The notes under the pieces are model-generated. The model saw only the letters and a list, made by a program, of their open reading frames with translations, was not told the DNA's origin and made no database searches. A stretch of 16,056 bases of DNA from contig CAYFQK010000054.1 in NCBI GenBank assembly GCA_964345255.1, forward strand, positions 1 through 16,056, read 5' to 3'. Below are positions 13,104 to 16,056 of this stretch, piece by piece. The DNA comes from JAIPAH01 sp964345255. Its GTDB lineage: Bacteria; Bacteroidota; Bacteroidia; Bacteroidales; JAIPAH01. The position numbers and the translations under genes were made by a program. Position 1 is the first letter of the stretch, and every line of letters begins with the position of its first letter.

Positions 13104-15971
13104 ATGGTCCGATTCGTCATCATACTTTTTTGCCTTTCGCATTTGATACCGGTTGAAACTATTGCTCAAGCAGGGAGTTTTGGCCCTAAGCCCTTCGTAA
13201 TCAATTATACGAAAAGTGAATACCAAGCCGATAACCAAAACTGGTCATCAGCTGCAGATAGCGCAGGAATAGTGTATTTTGGAAATCATGCCGGGCTGTT
13301 GAGTTTCGACGGATCGAACTGGGAATTATTTCATCTTCCGGAAGAATCGGTAGTAAGGTCGGTGGCTGAGGGTCAGAATAGAAAAATATACGTCGGCGCA
13401 TACGAAGAGTTTGGGTATTTTAAAACGGATGAACGAGGCCAAAAACATTACATTTCCTTAAGTGACAGCCTCGATCAAAACCTTTTTCACAACGACGAAA
13501 TCTGGCGGATTGTGCTGCACCAGGGCAAAGTTTATTTCCAGTCCTTTACCTCCATTTTTGTCTATGATGGGGAAAATGTAGAACCGCTCAACCCGCAATC
13601 GGCAGTCGTCCTGCTTTTAAAAGCCCGAAAAAGGCTTTTTATCCACATGATCGGTGAGGGCTTGTTTGAGATAAAAGACCAATCGTTTGAATTCATCGAA
13701 GGAAGCGGCTTTCTCAGAAACGATGAAATTAAAATGATGCTGCCGCATGGCGACAACCAATTTTTGGTGGGAGCTGCAAATAACGGGCTGTTTATTTATG
13801 ATGGAGAAAGTTTTATGCCCTGGAAAATTTCTTCAGCCCGGGCTATTAAAGAAGCGGAAATCAATTGCGGAATCGCCCTGGATGACGGCTATGCCATCGG
13901 GACAATCGTCAAAGGGATATTTATCCTGCGAAAGGATGGCACCCTGAAATATCATCTGAATACCGAGAACAGCCTGCAGAACAACACCGTTTTATCGATA
14001 AGCAAAGATCACTCAGGCAACCTTTGGGTAGGTCTGGACCGGGGTATCGATTACATCGATCTCAATCCGCCGCTGGATTTTTATATCGACAAATCCGGTG
14101 AATTGGGGTCGGTTTACGCAGCAGCGCTTTATGACGGCCATTTATGGATTGGAACCAACCGGGGGTTGTACAAATATCAGAATAATCATAACAGCAAGTT
14201 TTCAGAACCGCGCATGATTGATGGAACGCAAGGCCAGGTATGGTCGCTGGATGTTTTTGGCAACCAGTTGATTTGCGGCCACAACAACGGAACCTTCAGC
14301 GTATCGCCTCAAGGCGGATTGACCCGGTTGTCAGATATTAATGGCGGATTTCATATCAAAAAAGTAACATTCGACAATAGCGAAGTTTTGTTGCAAAGCA
14401 CGTATTCCAACCTGGTCATCTATGAAAAAACGGAGGGAAATCAATGGGTTTTCTCCCGCACCATTGAAGGTTTTATCGAGCCGGTACCTGTTTTGGAACT
14501 GGATCATAAAGGAAATATCTGGGCCTCACATCTTAATGAAGGTGTTTTCCGCATTCAGCTAAACAGTAGAATGGACTCTGCCGTTAATATCCGGTATTAC
14601 AACAACGATAACGGTTTTAAAAATGACCGGGAAATTCAGGTGTCAAAAATCGACGGACGTATTGTTTTTGCAACAGGCAGCAAGCTTTACACTTACGATG
14701 ATCTGAATGATACCATTGTAGACTATACCCAATTAAATCGACAGGTGGGTTCGTTCCATAGTGCCCACAAAATTACCCGTGGGCTTGACGATAACTACTG
14801 GTTTGTCGACAAAAACAAGATTGCGCTTTTCAGAATAAAAAGTGGTTCGATCAGCCGCCTTTTCAACTACAATCTTTATCAGCAAGGCTTGTACATGTCA
14901 TCGGAATATCCTGAAATTATCTCCTTAAACGACAGCCTTCACCTAATATGCCTTGATAATGGGTTTGCGATGTACCAGAAACACAATGTGGACATGATAG
15001 AATCCGGAGAGGTGGTTATGCGGAAAATCAGGGTCAGCAGCGATAAAGGTGAAGTTAAATATTTACCACTGGAGGTTGAAAAGCAACCTGTCTCTTTACC
15101 CAGCAACTGTCGCAATTTGACTTTCACTTACTCAACTACCAGGAAGTATGTGCATCCCATTTACAGATACAAGTTAAAAGGTCTGGAAGAAAGCCGTTTT
15201 TCAGACTGGAATAATCAGTCAGAAGTCAACTTCAGCCGCCTGCCGGCCGGCGAGTATATTTTTATCGTACAATCTAAAAACGTCTATGGAAAAGTAAGCA
15301 ATACGCTTACTTATCCGTTTGAAATCCTTCCGCCCTGGTATGCTACCAATGTTGCTTTTACGATATATGCTTTCCTGCTATTGGGCATGGGCTGGTATTT
15401 CAGATACTTGTTTTTGCGCCGGCTGCACAAACACAAAGCCCGGCTGGAAAAGGAAGAGAAGGAAAAGCGGGAAAGAGAACGGATGATGGCGCATCAACAA
15501 CTGATGAAAGTAAAAAACGAAAAACTCCAGTCCGAATTAGAGCATAAGAATGTGGAACTGGCAAACCATACGATGAACGTGGTAAACAAAAACGACCTGC
15601 TTATGCGCATCAAATCCGAAATCAAAAACCTCAAGAAAGAGCTTGGCCCGCGATTTCCGAACTACCACTACCGGAGCCTGCTGAAAATTATTGATCAAAA
15701 CATCTCTTCGGAGGATGAGTGGAAAACCTTTGAAGCCCACTTTGATGAAATCCACGAAAGCTTCTTTAAACGGCTCATGAATGAATATCCTGATTTGACC
15801 CAAAGCGACCTGAAACTGTGTGCTTATCTGCGAATGAATCTTTCCACTAAAGAAATCGCTCCCCTGCTGAATATTTCAATAAGAGGTGTCGAAGCCAGGC
15901 GATACCGGCTAAGAAAACGCCTAAATTTAGATCACGATGCCAACCTCGTTGAGTTCCTGCTGCAGTTTTAA
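13104..15971 (+). CDS. Membrane-anchored one-component regulator: sensor propeller, Y_Y_Y domain, TM helix, LuxR-type HTH
   Basis: This is a 955-residue protein with a signal peptide (residues 1-22, ending T-I-A-Q-A). A long periplasmic sensor of 'two-component regulator propeller' repeats follows, for example 'GNLWVGLDRGIDYID' near 303, 'HLWIGTNRGLYKYQ' near 347 and 'GNIWASHLNEGVFRI' near 473. A Y_Y_Y domain lies at about 668-745 ('YRYKLKGLEESRFSDWNN', 'LPAGEYIFIVQSKN', 'ILPPWYAT'). One membrane helix spans about 749-770, followed by a highly charged coiled coil (about 771-835). The C-terminus (about 898-955) is a LuxR/GerE-type helix-turn-helix: 'LTQSDLKLCAYLRMNLSTKE', then 'IAPLLNISIRGVEARRYRLR'. 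There is no histidine kinase or receiver domain, so signal passes directly across the membrane to a DNA-binding domain. This architecture is known in Bacteroidota, where related sensors control glycan-use loci. The ligand and targets are unknown; a target beyond the right edge is inferred. Confidence 0.9.
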   Translation: MVRFVIILFCLSHLIPVETIAQAGSFGPKPFVINYTKSEYQADNQNWSSAADSAGIVYFGNHAGLLSFDGSNWELFHLPEESVVRSVAEGQNRKIYVGAYEEFGYFKTDERGQKHYISLSDSLDQNLFHNDEIWRIVLHQGKVYFQSFTSIFVYDGENVEPLNPQSAVVLLLKARKRLFIHMIGEGLFEIKDQSFEFIEGSGFLRNDEIKMMLPHGDNQFLVGAANNGLFIYDGESFMPWKISSARAIKEAEINCGIALDDGYAIGTIVKGIFILRKDGTLKYHLNTENSLQNNTVLSISKDHSGNLWVGLDRGIDYIDLNPPLDFYIDKSGELGSVYAAALYDGHLWIGTNRGLYKYQNNHNSKFSEPRMIDGTQGQVWSLDVFGNQLICGHNNGTFSVSPQGGLTRLSDINGGFHIKKVTFDNSEVLLQSTYSNLVIYEKTEGNQWVFSRTIEGFIEPVPVLELDHKGNIWASHLNEGVFRIQLNSRMDSAVNIRYYNNDNGFKNDREIQVSKIDGRIVFATGSKLYTYDDLNDTIVDYTQLNRQVGSFHSAHKITRGLDDNYWFVDKNKIALFRIKSGSISRLFNYNLYQQGLYMSSEYPEIISLNDSLHLICLDNGFAMYQKHNVDMIESGEVVMRKIRVSSDKGEVKYLPLEVEKQPVSLPSNCRNLTFTYSTTRKYVHPIYRYKLKGLEESRFSDWNNQSEVNFSRLPAGEYIFIVQSKNVYGKVSNTLTYPFEILPPWYATNVAFTIYAFLLLGMGWYFRYLFLRRLHKHKARLEKEEKEKRERERMMAHQQLMKVKNEKLQSELEHKNVELANHTMNVVNKNDLLMRIKSEIKNLKKELGPRFPNYHYRSLLKIIDQNISSEDEWKTFEAHFDEIHESFFKRLMNEYPDLTQSDLKLCAYLRMNLSTKEIAPLLNISIRGVEARRYRLRKRLNLDHDANLVEFLLQF

Positions 15972-16056
15972 AATGTAACTTTAGGTTGTAAATATGGAGA
16001 TCTCTTACTTTACCAATGACAGCTTTATATTATGTGTTGTATTTCAGGGATCGGGG
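15972..16056 (+). other. Non-coding tail after the regulator gene
   Basis: Eighty-five AT-rich bases follow the regulator stop. I see no hairpin-plus-T-tract terminator and no gene start. The sequence is cut by the window edge, so it may be the leader of the next gene. Confidence 0.4.

Noticed and set aside
13104..15971. Hybrid two-component system histidine kinase
   Set aside because: The N-terminal sensor resembles hybrid two-component sensors, but after the membrane helix there is only a coiled coil and a LuxR HTH. No H-box, ATPase motifs or receiver domain are visible.

Overview
The window looks like a chromosomal segment of a Bacteroidota bacterium, with moderate GC and an AT-rich intergenic background. 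Four lines support this. Several genes are preceded by the Bacteroidota -7 promoter element TAnnTTTG, and strong Shine-Dalgarno sites are rare. The ParE type is the one expected in this phylum. There is a one-component 'propeller - Y_Y_Y - transmembrane - LuxR HTH' regulator. Lipoboxes end in S-C or G-C. I cannot assign a genus. There are no rRNA or tRNA genes, CRISPR arrays, insertion sequences or phage genes, and I see no clear signature of a new defence or mobile system.

Layout. Positions 3-275 (+) hold the last 90 codons of an AAA ATPase with a DUF4143-type C-terminus, cut by the window edge. Positions 276-671 are a non-coding gap between convergent genes. A minus-strand block runs from 6847 down to 672: a DMT/EamA transporter (5924-6847), a secreted CAP-SPOR protein (5027-5869), topoisomerase IV subunit B parE (2983-4833), an App1-type phosphatidate phosphatase (1994-2905, probable GTG start), and an unrecognised lipoprotein (672-1547). 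A 446-bp gap at 1548-1993 contains a long-stem hairpin and a possible gene remnant. A divergent promoter region near 6870-6936 separates the transporter from a plus-strand TMTC-like membrane protein with TPRs (6957-8750). It converges on a two-gene minus-strand polysaccharide operon: a GT4 glycosyltransferase (10249-11418) and a Wzx-like flippase (8982-10256) overlapping it by 8 bp. From 11537 the plus strand carries a degenerate class III nucleotidyl-cyclase-like protein, a Blc-type lipocalin lipoprotein 11 bp downstream, and a 955-aa membrane-anchored LuxR-type regulator (13104-15971).

How the genes fit together. Much of the window concerns the cell envelope: lipid phosphatase, lipocalin, lipoprotein, peptidoglycan-binding CAP-SPOR protein, flippase with glycosyltransferase, and a GT-C-like membrane enzyme. 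They do not form one recognisable operon. The most interesting single gene is the cyclase-like protein. It keeps both metal-binding aspartates but has Ile where catalytic cyclases have Asn, and it sits in an apparent operon with the lipocalin. The large regulator probably controls a neighbouring carbohydrate or envelope locus beyond the right edge, but that is inference. Several start codons were moved downstream of the longest open frame because a promoter element, a ribosome binding site or a signal peptide fits better; each case is explained in its entry.
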